13,509 bases of DNA. Origin: Trichomonas tenax (lineage: Eukaryota; Parabasalia; Trichomonadida; Trichomonadidae). A model generated the notes under the pieces. That model saw nothing but the letters and a program-made list of their open reading frames with translations. It made no database searches and was not told the origin of the DNA. Positions 1 through 9,667 of this stretch are shown here, one piece after another. The stretch covers positions 1 to 13,509 of the forward strand of contig JALKBU010001263.1 in NCBI GenBank assembly GCA_023091735.1, in the 5' to 3' direction. Position 1 is the stretch's first letter; every line of letters starts with the position of its first letter. The translations under genes were made by a program, and so were the position numbers.

Positions 1-2394
1 AAGTCCAAATCAATGTTTCGAATTTTTATCTTACTCTAAATAACGAACCCAATGCGTAAAAACAAGTTACCTAGCGCATTGGCTTCCATCGAGCAAAATA
101 CAAATACATTTTTAAAATTTTGTTTGTACCACTACATTAAAATCACCACCTTATATTTTTTACACACCCTTTTTAAATGTAAACTATATTATTAAATACC
201 AAGTATAGTCAACATATTTGCCAAATATCAAATAAATATTTACATGACAAATTATAATATTTTTTTGTGCTCGGATTTTGTGTTGTTGTGATAGTTCCTA
301 TCGAAGCTGCGGTGTTCTATACATTGGCATGGGTCAGCAGTCCCTCTTGATGCATTTTGTCCCCAACTTTCGCAATCAAAATTTCAAAAAAATTTCGAGC
401 CTCAAATTTTATAATATAGAATCTACGATATACATAATATCTATATTTCGAATTTGAAGAAAAACTAATTTTCAAAAATAAAACTTCAAATATATAAAGC
501 TTATTATATCCAAAATCTATTTTATAAAATTTAAAAAAATTTCGTTTCTATGAAAAAAAAATTAAAATAAGCAGAAAACGTGACATTTGTAAAGTGGGGG
601 TTGACAACCCAAACAAAGACCAAATACTTCAGGTTTACAATGCGATGTTGACATATACCACATTGTGGCAATGTTCACCATTCCTGAATGCTATTTTTTA
701 AATCCCCATTTTTTCACACCATCGAAAGCATTCATTTATATAAGTTCTTAACAATAAGAATGAAAATGTAAATTCACTCTCTCAAAGAAATGTAGCAATA
801 ACTCATTTTCGTATTTCTTGACAAATTTAGATTACGCTATTATGGCTATTTAAGATACTGAATTCAACTACAGTAGGAGGAAAGTCTAATGAGACATACA
901 AATGCATATTTTATAACAATTTAGACTTTTCAAGAATTGTTATTTCCTTATTCTAGCCTTGATATGCAGAGGCAGGTTTAAGCAAATCGAAGTTTGTACA
1001 AAGCAACAATTATTTTAACTAAATTGATAGTATTTTCTTTCTCGATATCTGATGGTCTATATTTTTCGCTGTATTGATTAAGTATACACAATACTTGACT
1101 ATTGTAGCATTACCTTCATGTTCAATTGATGAAAACAATAAAGTTTTTCATATGATAAAAAATTCCGATTTATACATACAGTATTGCTGTATTTATCATT
1201 ACTTTTAGTTTTCTGATCATTTTGAATATTTTATATATGTTGAATTCATAGTTTTAGAATGAAATTTCCAATTTCATATGTGTTTTTACGCTAACAGCAA
1301 TAATAAACATAATGTTTCAAATATGTTGGAGCTATATCATATATTTTTCCATTTATAAAACAATTATAGCATAATATTATGAACGATTATCAATTATAGT
1401 TATTTCATTCATAGTTAAAACGATTAAGTGGCACATAAACTACAACATATATGTATTTGGTTGAAATATTCTATAGGCAAGGCAATCAGATTAAGTCGAA
1501 TCCTTACTTTTCAGTTTTGATACTGTGAATCAGTGCACATATATATGGATATATATGATTCAAATTATCAGGCTACAGATGTTCATATTCATTGAGTTTT
1601 ATGAAGCGCAAATTTCATGAAATGCGATGATGAAACATCTTTGTTCGAGGCTTGTGCCATAACACATTGTCACATTCCTGATACTGTTAATAATGTTGTG
1701 TTTATTTTTGAATTTGCTGTGATATTGAGGATTTTTTCTAAAAAAATGTTTTTTTTTCAAAAAGTCTATAAGGAGGAAAAGTAGGGTATTTTATCCAACA
1801 TCATTTCATTCAAAAAGGATTTTGATCGATTTCTCTTTTGACACCATCATCAATTGCATAGTTATTCCAGAATATACAATATTAAGAAAAGTTCATAATG
1901 TTCTTAACCTTTGATTTCTTTTTATATCTCAATAATGCATACAAAAATATGCTCATATTTTTAATATTATTGAAAAATAATTTTCAAAATTTATAAAATC
2001 GAATTCTCTTTGAGTATCGATATTGTATACTAAGCTAATTCTATATTTAAAGTTTCAGCCAAAAATAATTTTGTAGAAATATTTTTATTTTAGATATCAA
2101 TATAAAATTTAGTATAATGCTTAAATCTAAAATATCAAAGAAAAAGAAGCGACAGATTTTGAGTTCATTTTTAATCGAAAAAAACATTAAATATCGGAAT
2201 AAACAAACAATGTAGATATAAAACAAAATTAAAAAGAGAAAACACATTCATTTTATCAATTTGAATAACAATGTCCAATATTTTCAATGCCAATAACCGT
2301 CAACATTCAATAAATTCAATTTCATTTTACAAAATTACCGGTAAAGAGCTTAAATATTATTTGTTCATAAGGATATAACGAACAAAGTTTTCGT
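1..2394. other. AT-rich gene-free region
   Basis: I see no intact gene in this 2.4 kb. Open frames here are short and no longer than expected by chance in DNA of this composition. Two slightly GC-richer islands stand out. One, around 256-350, reads on the plus strand as a hydrophobic stretch. The other, around 528-701, is open on the plus strand for 57 codons but reads almost as well on the minus strand. Either could be a remnant of a lost gene, but neither shows a recognisable motif. Numerous A and T runs fill the rest. Confidence 0.6.
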
Positions 2395-2399
2395 TCATA
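2395..2399 (+). promoter_or_regulatory. Possible initiator (Inr) of the surface-protein gene
   Basis: TCATA matches the trichomonad initiator consensus TCA(+1)YW, with the A at 2397 as candidate +1. It lies 28 nt before the ATG at 2425, a little further than the 6-20 nt usual for Trichomonas. It sits beside a short inverted repeat (AACGAA / TTCGTT, about 2379-2395). A second TCATA at about 2365 is less well placed. The assignment is tentative. Confidence 0.35.
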
Positions 2400-2424
2400 G
2401 TTTTGTGGTATTCAAATTGCCGGT

Positions 2425-4392
2425 ATGCACATAGAAAAAAATTTTAAAATGCTGTTTTGTTTCCTGACGCTTTGTTACTCGTATAATTCGTGGGGTCGCT
2501 ATGACTTTTCCAATGAAAATAGAGCCTACAGCGTCGTGGATGTTTTGTTTAACAATCTACACTCTGGTGGAAATGGTGGCGCGATTTGCTTGAGATCTGT
2601 CATTGGATCAGTGTATCTTGAGATCGTAGAATTTTGCAGCTGCACAGCAGGATCTACCGGGGGTGCTTATTTCCAGGAATTCAACGATCCTTCGGTCACA
2701 ACAGATATCAAAAAAGTCTGCGTTACAAAATGCTCTACAACACAGAATGGACAGTATGCTTACTTCCAACTGACAACAAATAGCGTGGTTTCACACAATT
2801 CTGTTTCAGTTGCTAATATCGACTCAACCGGTAATGGCGTTTATGTCGCAAACAACTTAGTTCAGTCCAATATGACCAGCTGGAACATTTCCGATGTGAA
2901 GACCAAAGATGGATTCGCTCTTCAGTTATGGGGAAAAATTTACATCAAATATTTGAATGAAGAGCGTCTTCAGATGGCAAGAGGTTTCGAAATCAAGGAC
3001 GAAACAATCATGACATACTGTAATTTCTTTAATAACCAGATTGATGCAAATGTCATGAAATTCCTTGAAACAAACAAACCATTGACATTAATCTGGTGCT
3101 TTTTCTCTAGAAACGTCAACGCGTACCTCGTTTGCTGGAGCTCTCTCATATTGTCTGACTGCTATTTTGACTCTTTCAGTGTCCAAGTTTCCTCCAACAA
3201 CCTCCATTTGACAAGATGCGCTACGTCAACGAGTGTCATCCCAACAAACTTTGGAATCGTTGCCATGGGTTCCTGCTCTGCTTATCCTTACATTGGAACA
3301 ATGGTTTTCATCACAGACCCACCGTCACAAACACCAATTCCAACTCCACAGAAGTCAATCATCCCAACTCCGATGACGACACCATCCACAACACCTTCAA
3401 CTACTCCATCAACAACACCTTCAACTACTCCATCCACAACACCTTCAATTACTCCATCAACAACACCTTCAACTACTCCATCAACAACACCATCCACAAC
3501 ACCTTCAACTACTCCATCCACAACACCTTCAACTACTCCATCAACAACACCTTCAACTACTCCATCAACAACACCTTCAACTACTCCATCAACAACACCA
3601 TTCACAACACCTTCAACTACTCCATCAACAACACCTTCAACTACTCCATCAACAACACCATCCACAACACCTTCAACTACTCCATCAACAACACCATCCA
3701 CAACACCTTCAACTACTCCATCAACAACACCATCCACAACACCTTCAACTACTCCATCAACAACACCATCCACAACACCTCATGTTACACTTAGTGCTAC
3801 ACCAGAAGGTTATGTTCCACCACCAACACCATTACCAACAGAATCCCCATTGCCCACAGAATCTCCGTTACCAACAAAAACACCCGAATCAGTGTTTATA
3901 GATCCAAATGGAAATGGAGCAATTTTGGATTCTGCAATGCTAATGAACCCAATAATTCCTTCTGTCTCAAACACTTCGGCAGAAAAAGTTGTTTTTGAAA
4001 CACCAGGAGGCACATTGAGTCCATTGTCATGGCTGTTAGTTGGTTCACTTGCTGCTGCAGTCGTTGGTATTGTTGTTACAGTTGTCATTTGCTTGAAGAG
4101 AAAGCCAAAGATTGTTATCAAGAAGGTTGAACAGAAATCCGAAACATCGACAATTTACGAGTACTCTGATGTTGTAGAGGAGGAGGAAGAGATTCCAGAA
4201 GAGGATATCCTCGAAGTATTTTCATTGAATGAAACATATGAACCAGTCAAAGAAAAGCGCCGCGAAGTTTACAAAGGTGTCTACTTCCATGACCGCGATG
4301 AGTTCACTTTGTCAGATGATGACGAAGATGAAGACTTGATGAACCAGATCAACTCGATGATCACCAAGACCCAAAACGTTTTAATATTATGA
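2425..4392 (+). CDS. Pmp-like GGA-repeat surface protein with TTPS stalk, type I membrane protein
   Basis: Predicted cell-surface protein of 655 residues. Residues 1-24 form a signal peptide; the start could also be Met9 (2449), which keeps the hydrophobic core. The ectodomain, about 25-310, has GGNGGAI at 48-54 and STGGAYF at 77-83, the GGA[I/Y]-type motifs of chlamydial Pmp proteins and their large trichomonad family, here only a few copies. About 318-452 is a Thr/Ser/Pro stalk of TTPS repeats, likely heavily O-glycosylated, followed by three PLPTE[S/K]-type repeats. Residues 536-557 are one strongly hydrophobic span, followed by KRK (stop-transfer). The 98-residue cytoplasmic tail is acidic and carries YSDV (580-583), YEPV (605-608) and YKGV (616-619), which fit YxxPhi sorting signals. 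Related proteins are proposed to act in adhesion to host cells; that role is inferred here. The 3' flank carries a transposon-like element. Family call is good; function unproven. Confidence 0.88.
   Translation: MHIEKNFKMLFCFLTLCYSYNSWGRYDFSNENRAYSVVDVLFNNLHSGGNGGAICLRSVIGSVYLEIVEFCSCTAGSTGGAYFQEFNDPSVTTDIKKVCVTKCSTTQNGQYAYFQLTTNSVVSHNSVSVANIDSTGNGVYVANNLVQSNMTSWNISDVKTKDGFALQLWGKIYIKYLNEERLQMARGFEIKDETIMTYCNFFNNQIDANVMKFLETNKPLTLIWCFFSRNVNAYLVCWSSLILSDCYFDSFSVQVSSNNLHLTRCATSTSVIPTNFGIVAMGSCSAYPYIGTMVFITDPPSQTPIPTPQKSIIPTPMTTPSTTPSTTPSTTPSTTPSTTPSITPSTTPSTTPSTTPSTTPSTTPSTTPSTTPSTTPSTTPSTTPSTTPSTTPFTTPSTTPSTTPSTTPSTTPSTTPSTTPSTTPSTTPSTTPSTTPSTTPSTTPSTTPSTTPHVTLSATPEGYVPPPTPLPTESPLPTESPLPTKTPESVFIDPNGNGAILDSAMLMNPIIPSVSNTSAEKVVFETPGGTLSPLSWLLVGSLAAAVVGIVVTVVICLKRKPKIVIKKVEQKSETSTIYEYSDVVEEEEEIPEEDILEVFSLNETYEPVKEKRREVYKGVYFHDRDEFTLSDDDEDEDLMNQINSMITKTQNVLIL
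3376..3780 (+). repeat. In-frame 12-bp tandem repeat array encoding TTPS units
   Basis: About 34 units of 12 bp encode Thr-Thr-Pro-Ser. Two protein variants are visible: one Thr to Ile (about 3447) and one Ser to Phe (about 3600). At DNA level units alternate between spellings such as ACACCTTCAACT and ACTCCATCAACA, so 24-bp and 36-bp higher-order periods appear. This suggests expansion by block duplication. The array leaves all alternative frames open, which creates long false reading frames on both strands. Confidence 0.95.
3829..3885 (+). repeat. Short 18-bp repeats encoding PLPTES/PLPTKT
   Basis: Three imperfect 18-bp units encode PLPTES, PLPTES and PLPTKT, directly after the TTPS stalk. 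They extend the proline-rich spacer toward the membrane. Confidence 0.75.
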
Positions 4393-4440
4393 TTTTATTA
4401 TAATATTATAATAAACTGTTTGTATAGTTCTAGTATTATA

Positions 4441-4473
4441 GGGTGTGCAAGGGTGTGTTTAGCGCCGAAAGAT
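4441..4473 (+). repeat. Left terminal inverted repeat
   Basis: Pairs with 5678-5710 as an inverted repeat; mismatches are at repeat positions 12, 24 and 26. A weaker likeness may continue inward (TATACACC near 4510 and its inverted counterpart near 5637), so the original repeats may have been longer, perhaps near 80-90 bp. Confidence 0.8.
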
Positions 4474-4555
4474 TGGAGCAAATCTGAATCATTCTATTAA
4501 CAAATATATAATATACACCTATAATAACTCTTATATAGAGAAATGTGTCATATAA

Positions 4556-4615
4556 TTTTGGCGCCATGACGGGATATAAAACCAAAATTGAGTCTGAGAG
4601 TGGTTTCGCGGGAAA
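4556..4615. promoter_or_regulatory. Two E2F-type sites inside the transposon-like element
   Basis: 4557-4564 is TTTGGCGC, and 4604-4615 is TTTCGCGGGAAA, which on the minus strand gives TTTCCCGC. Both match the E2F/DP consensus TTTSSCGC exactly and lie 40 bp apart in otherwise AT-rich DNA. E2F sites drive S-phase genes in animals, plants and other protists. Use by this organism is not shown by the sequence. No intact gene lies next to them. Confidence 0.35.
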
Positions 4616-5677
4616 AATTGGCACCAAAATGTTCATTTTTTTGATGTGACGAAGAAAGAATTTTCACTCTCTCTTCAAAAAATTTTGAAACAACCTTTCT
4701 CTGCTATTATACGTATAGTATACATCGTATATAATCTATGGATATACTCATAATTGTAACTGAATCTTAGGTTGCTGATAAGCATTCCCATAAATAGAGA
4801 CGGCTCGAATTTTGACAATCTGAGCTGGGATTTTTTTTGTTTTCTTTACAATCAACCCAATGATTGATAAATGACATAGACAATAGTTACGGTATATAAT
4901 AGATACAGTATTAATTATAATAACATTAGTAGATAGATGATTTATTAATGATATGAAAACGAAAATCTCGGCAGACATGTTTTCTCCGCAAACACATTTT
5001 TTTTGACAAAAATTTGATTCCCATCGAATATTTGCTTTAACATTAATTACTGAGATGTGCCAATTACTTTCCTTAGGGACACAACGGAACTATAGTTGAT
5101 GGTCTATTACCCTCTGCAATTGAATGAAGTAAATTTTGATGTTTATGGTCAAAACAGCATTTCAATTACAAATTTGCAAAATATGACGTAATTTTTTATT
5201 TTGCTCTGATACAGATATCATGAAGGAAAACAACGATATAATATATATAAATAAGTTATATACTTATTGGATATTAACATTATATAGATTGTAGTTGATT
5301 GTGAACACGATATGACATCAGGACAAATGATGAAAGTGTTTTCACGTTTTTTGAAATTTTGTAAAAAAAATTCAGTTTTGCTTTTATAGAGTTATTCAAG
5401 TTACACAGCCTTGATTTTTTATTTTGCTCTATAGATTTCGATTCATAATATTTCGGCCTATCTATGCATATGCTTAAATTGATCTGTACTTTGCTATTTG
5501 TCACTATATTCAAGCAAGAAACAATTTTGATATCCAAATTGTGCAAAAAATGATGGATGTCAAAATTGTGATATTTGAGTGACTTATAGTCGAAATAGAA
5601 ACTTCAAACCATAGATATAATGCTTAAATTTGATAGGGTGTATAATGATATTATTATAACATTTCAACTCATTCTCT

Positions 5678-5710
5678 ATCTTTCTGAGCTAAACACACAC
5701 TTGCACACCC
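5678..5710 (-). repeat. Right terminal inverted repeat
   Basis: Reverse complement of the left end at 4441-4473 with three mismatches. It is followed directly by TATAATC, whose TATA mirrors the TATA before the left end. Confidence 0.8.
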
Positions 5711-7043
5711 TATAATCAATTTCATTTTTTTTAATATGAGAATCTCCACATCAACCTGAAATGAAATTTTTATTGCATAACAGTGATACACTCCAAAGTG
5801 AGTTTAATAGTTCATTGTGAATCGAGAGAAATAATCTTTGTAAAGTTGAATTCATATCATTTATTAAAAGTGAGAATTATGATACCACAATATAAAAATA
5901 GTTTGCTCAATTTGAGTTGGAGCAATTTCAATGTTATTAATGGAAATGGAAAGCATTTTTGTTCCAATTTCTAATGATTAAAGATTCAATCAATTTATTC
6001 CTATTTTAACTTTATAGACGATCAATGATGGAAATTTTTATTCATTTCCAATATCCCCATCCAGATAATGGTTAAATATTTTTAGAGATTTTGAACCTTC
6101 TTTCTAGACGCTCCACACTTATAAAATAAACTTTCATGTCTATTATGAGTTGATTTTTTGATACATACATGCTTAAATAATGAGATTTTATTTATTCCTA
6201 CTAATTGAGGATAATTACTAAATGACAGTCATTGAAACGTCACAACTTTTAATGGCTAAGATTTACACAAAGTTTCAAAGCTCAATGATGATTTTTTTTC
6301 AATTTGCAAATAAAAATGAACTGGACTATATCCTTAAAACATATAATAGGATATGATGTTTATATCACATATCCATCATCGTATCAGTTTAATTCACGTT
6401 GATGGATTCGTGGCTTTTGAAATAAGGTAATTCAGTTTGATACAATTAGATTTACACTAAAAACATACAATAGAATTCAGTGCTCAAATCAAGACCCTAA
6501 AATCGATATCAAAGCTACAAAATCCAAAAAAGGTGTGTAAACGACGATAAAAAAGACGTGAAAAACTTAACGGCCATAAAGATGATTGCTTAAATCTCCT
6601 TAGCTTGGATCATTTGGAGCCTGATAGAGTTACTCATATACAACACCCCATGCTCCTTTATATTACATGGAACCACATACTTAGCTATAACAGATAACCA
6701 AATATTTTAAATTGAATTCAAAAGTCTTTGTTTTCGCTGAGACTTTGCCTGTGATCTTCTATTTGATCAGAAGGTACAACGGGCTCATCAAAGCTATACC
6801 AAATTTTAAAATGTATTTTTCTAAAAATATATCCCGACTTTTCCTTTGTTACTAAAAAACTATAACCTACTCCTAAATGCTAATTTATACATTAACTACC
6901 GTAGCTTTTTGTTAGCCAGAAGAAAATATCAAATACAAAGTTTTTCCGTTTATTTTTTATTGCAAGCTAAGATGTGAATTTTCGTGTTCCTCTTGGTGAA
7001 TCATGAAGGCTATCTAAGTTTTTTTCCTTAAAAAGTGTCATAA
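5711..7043. other. Gene-free AT-rich spacer
   Basis: No intact gene is supported. A somewhat GC-richer island at about 6480-6690 is open for 40-48 codons in frames on both strands, so it may be a remnant, but strand and identity cannot be chosen. The rest is short A/T-rich sequence with scattered stops. Confidence 0.55.
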
Positions 7044-7721
7044 ATGTTTAAATCGTATATCTTATATTTCACCGAACCACAAAACGAAACTATATTAGAT
7101 GATTTTATCCAAAGCTCACAGGATGATATTCAGATAATGCACCAACATATCCCTGCACAAAAATTATTTATGCATGTATCGATATAAATATGATTACATT
7201 TCGACAATGCGTATTATTGCCAAAGTTAACTGCTTAGTCATGATCAAAAACGACAGAAAATCCACAAAAACATCCAGAACGTAGAGGAGATTCAGCAGGA
7301 ACTTTAATGAATCCTTTCGTTCATGTAATACATATTCTGTTAGAATTTGATCGGAGAAGTATTGTCAATTGTATTTTTTGCTTTCGGTAATCATCCTCCA
7401 GATCACAATCCAGAGAATAACGAGCAAGGCTGGGAAACATTCGAATATTTCTACAAGCTTTTCAAACACTCAAAACCCATCAGAATCTCTCGACGGTTAT
7501 CAACACAAATGAAATGCGTTGGAATTATAGCTCGATTGGCCCAAAAGAAACCAGATGATGCGTATGTAGAGCCTCAAGAAGAAGAAGGCGCTACAGACGG
7601 TGCCACTGCGGAACATTCTAATCCTGCAGAAGCAAGTTTTCGAATTACTGTTGATGAATTACAATCGATTCTCCATGACAATCTTCAAGATTTCATTTCC
7701 AGGCAAGCTGAGAAAGCTTGA
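7044..7721 (+). pseudogene. Probable decayed protein gene, frameshifted
   Basis: The strongest part is an open frame of 124 codons, 7347-7721, that has no ATG at its beginning. It follows a stop and opens with TTG; its first ATG is at 7510 and would give only 70 residues. The protein looks real: mixed composition, a WETFEYFYKLF stretch, an acidic EEEGATDGATAE linker and a heptad-like tail ending RQAEKA. Upstream, coding-like pieces lie in shifting frames: 7044-7187 (47 residues from an ATG, frame 3), then 7244-7390 (frame 2, with MNPFVHVIHILLEFDRR), overlapping the last frame. This order suggests a gene broken by small insertions or deletions and a stop. AATAAA follows at about 7737. I do not recognise the family. 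A live short gene starting at 7510 is the main alternative. Confidence 0.42.
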
Positions 7722-8070
7722 TATTATTGCATATTCAATAAAATTGTTTGTTTACCATGTTTTACTACATAGATCAGCTTTTTAAAGGAAATAATATTAA
7801 TATTCTTGCGTATTTTTTAAGCAAATGCGTGTTTTCGGCATAAAATGAAACTACATCCAATATAGAAACGATCTGTTGCTTTAGAATTGCGAAATCACGC
7901 ATTTATGAGCTCAAAAGATTAAATGTTTCGGAAAAAATCAAATTTAAAAAATATATTTTTATGAAAATTTTTTTTATGCAATTTTTGTATTTTCTGAGAT
8001 TTTTTATGTTATTTACAGATTTTAAGTCAGCCGTTAAGATTCATTTTATGCATAGTATACATATGTCACA
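7722..8070. other. AT-rich spacer
   Basis: Contains the presumed 3' end of the decayed gene (AATAAA near 7737), then T- and A-runs. No gene, RNA or clear repeat seen. Confidence 0.5.
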
Positions 8071-8393
8071 TTAACTCAGATTACGAAATTTTTCTTTGTG
8101 TAAGACCAAAACGTAGACACAATTCAATTTTTCAATGTGTATAAGGTTATGTCGCACACCAAAAAATGCTACGATAGCTGCACACCATTCAATTTTGCCC
8201 TTAAAAGGGATAATACAGGAATCAGACCCTTTATCACACTTATTTTTAAACATGAATCACAATGATGGGGCCTTCATTCCAAACTCTCACAAGGCTCGAA
8301 AACTAAGCTAACACATGAACGAATTAGGTCTGGCAGCCAAATCTCCGGCACCTGTCTCACGATTTCCAACTTAATAATATTTGGTAATTTTAA
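8071..8393 (-). pseudogene. Possible decayed gene fragment, perhaps of the ankyrin/DUF3447 type
   Basis: Two coding-like minus-strand pieces lie in different frames. Positions 8393-8274 read through 39 codons including LEIVRQVPEIWLPDLI, ending in TGA. Positions 8253-8071 read as 60 residues from an ATG, including KIEWCAAIVAFFGVRHN. The second phrase is reminiscent of the CAAFFGSI-type motif in the very large trichomonad DUF3447/ankyrin family; that likeness is from memory and weak. Open stretches this long can also arise by chance here. Treated as a remnant, not a working gene. Confidence 0.22.
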
Positions 8394-9667
8394 TCAATTT
8401 TTTCCCAGTCAACTACTGCTGAAGGATGTATCACATCCATTCTCATCGTACATTTCCTCTTGCTTCATGTTTTATTCGACTTTTTTTTATTTTCATCGTT
8501 AAGCATTATTCGCATTTGCACAGTAAATATACTAATGTTATGACTTGCATCGTAATTACATGATAACCCATGAAAATATTTTGATAAATTTACGGAAAAT
8601 TCGATTTTTAATTTTTCTCAAGGTATCAAACAATCAACGTTCTTAAAAATTGATATGCCTTACGATTAGAGCATAAACATTATACTCAGAGCTCTTTTTT
8701 TTAATTGATAAATTACAAATTTCCTATTTGGAACCTAGATAATTGATGATATTAAGACTTTAATTGTCTGTTCTAAGCATTCATCAGCACACACAATTCC
8801 TTACAGAATTTTTAAAGATCGATTTAATATCGATGATAAAGATTAACCAAATTGAAGTTTTTAGGTGGGGTCCTAGACATGAATACCACATTGATGATAT
8901 AGCTCCATTTTGGCTATAGAATTTATTTATTTAGGGTCAGGGTTACTACCCCTAAATATTTTTTTGGTGTAAAACACTATGTGTATTACAGGCGTGAATT
9001 TTCATGGAAATCGGCATGCGTATCCGCAGCTTTTTGCCCAAAACTTGATGTATATATTACCAAAGTTTCGAGCCAAAATAAGAAAAAATACCCCTTTCCA
9101 CACCTCCAAAAACAAAATATTTTAAACGCATACACATCAGAGAATAAAAAGAGCATAAAATTAAAGAAAATTATTTTCACATTCAAAATAAATTATGCCA
9201 GAAATTTACACGGCAAATTTTTCAATATTCCAACAAATTGCTATCCAATATAAATTCTAAATATTTAACCTGATAGCAATTTTGGATTTTCTGCCATGTA
9301 TCTGTTTTATATGTCAAATCAACAAATTTTATATTTTTGAAATCTCGATCAAATATATAATAATTTTTATATAAAGAAAATAATTATTTTTAAAACAACA
9401 TTTCATGTCAAACCAAATTTATTCCATTTAATTGATAGTATATCAAAAGTGGATTCTAAATTTCGGCAAAAATTAAAGAAAAATCAACATTCTAATAGAC
9501 TTTACTGACAAAAATTTAATTTACATGTCAAATTTTTATTAATATGCATAAATAGCATCTCTGAGCAACTGAGCAAAGAAAAATAACGGTTAAAAAACTT
9601 CCAGCCAATCTTCGACATTCAATTATAAAAAGTGCCAAATTTTAATTTTTTTCTGAAAAATATTTTT
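8394..9667. other. AT-rich spacer upstream of the initiator-binding protein gene
   Basis: No convincing gene. A 90-codon open frame at 8981-9253 (+) starts with GTG, lacks any ATG-led product of note and is about what chance gives here. A hairpin occurs at 8928-8958. No TCAYW initiator lies close before 9668; the nearest likeness is TCAATT at 9619-9624, about 45 nt away. Confidence 0.5.
8928..8958. repeat. Short inverted repeat with TTAGGG arms
   Basis: Perfect 9-bp arms TATTTAGGG (8928-8936) and CCCTAAATA (8950-8958) enclose a 13-nt loop. The arm contains TTAGGG, the common telomere unit, but only once per arm, so an interstitial telomere is not supported. Possible terminator or chance hairpin. 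Confidence 0.45.

Larger units (their letters stand above)
4441..5710. mobile_element. Transposon-like element with 33-bp terminal inverted repeats, probably non-autonomous
   Basis: The two ends are inverted copies of one another: 4441-4473 and 5678-5710 match at 30 of 33 positions, with the outer 23 bp matching at 22. Both ends begin GGGTGTGCAAG. The sequence just outside is TATA on both sides (4437-4440 and 5711-5714). That fits a TATA or TA target duplication, although TATA is its own reverse complement and could be part of the repeats. The 1270-bp interior is AT-rich, and its open frames (up to 88 codons) show no transposase-like features. It therefore looks like a MITE-like derivative or a decayed DNA transposon. 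It sits 48 bp past the stop of the surface-protein gene. I cannot place it in a named superfamily. Confidence 0.7.

Noticed and set aside
169..180. ACACACCC as another copy of the inverted terminal repeat (also 11420-11430)
   Set aside because: Only the 8-base core matches; neighbouring repeat positions do not.
1637..1660. TTGTTCGAGGC as a tRNA T-arm
   Set aside because: No acceptor stem, D-arm or anticodon arm can be built around it.
3288..3773. 161-codon minus-strand frame reading VDGVVEGV repeats
   Set aside because: Antisense shadow of the same repeat array.
3216..3794. 192-codon plus-strand frame reading NNTFNYSI repeats
   Set aside because: An out-of-frame shadow of the 12-bp TTPS array; the repeat has no stop in this frame, so length means nothing.
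3810..4121. 103-codon minus-strand frame
   Set aside because: Antisense to the proline-rich and membrane part of the surface-protein gene, which has a signal peptide, a membrane span and sensible composition.
5280..5546. 88-codon minus-strand frame inside the transposon-like element
   Set aside because: Considered as a transposase relic, but composition is simply AT-driven, there is no catalytic-type motif, and its length is near chance expectation.
8931..8952. TTAGGG / CCCTAA as an interstitial telomere
   Set aside because: Only one unit per arm; reported only as a hairpin.
8981..9253. 90-codon plus-strand frame
   Set aside because: Opens with GTG, has a Lys/Asn/Ile-rich AT-driven second half, and about one such frame is expected by chance in the window.
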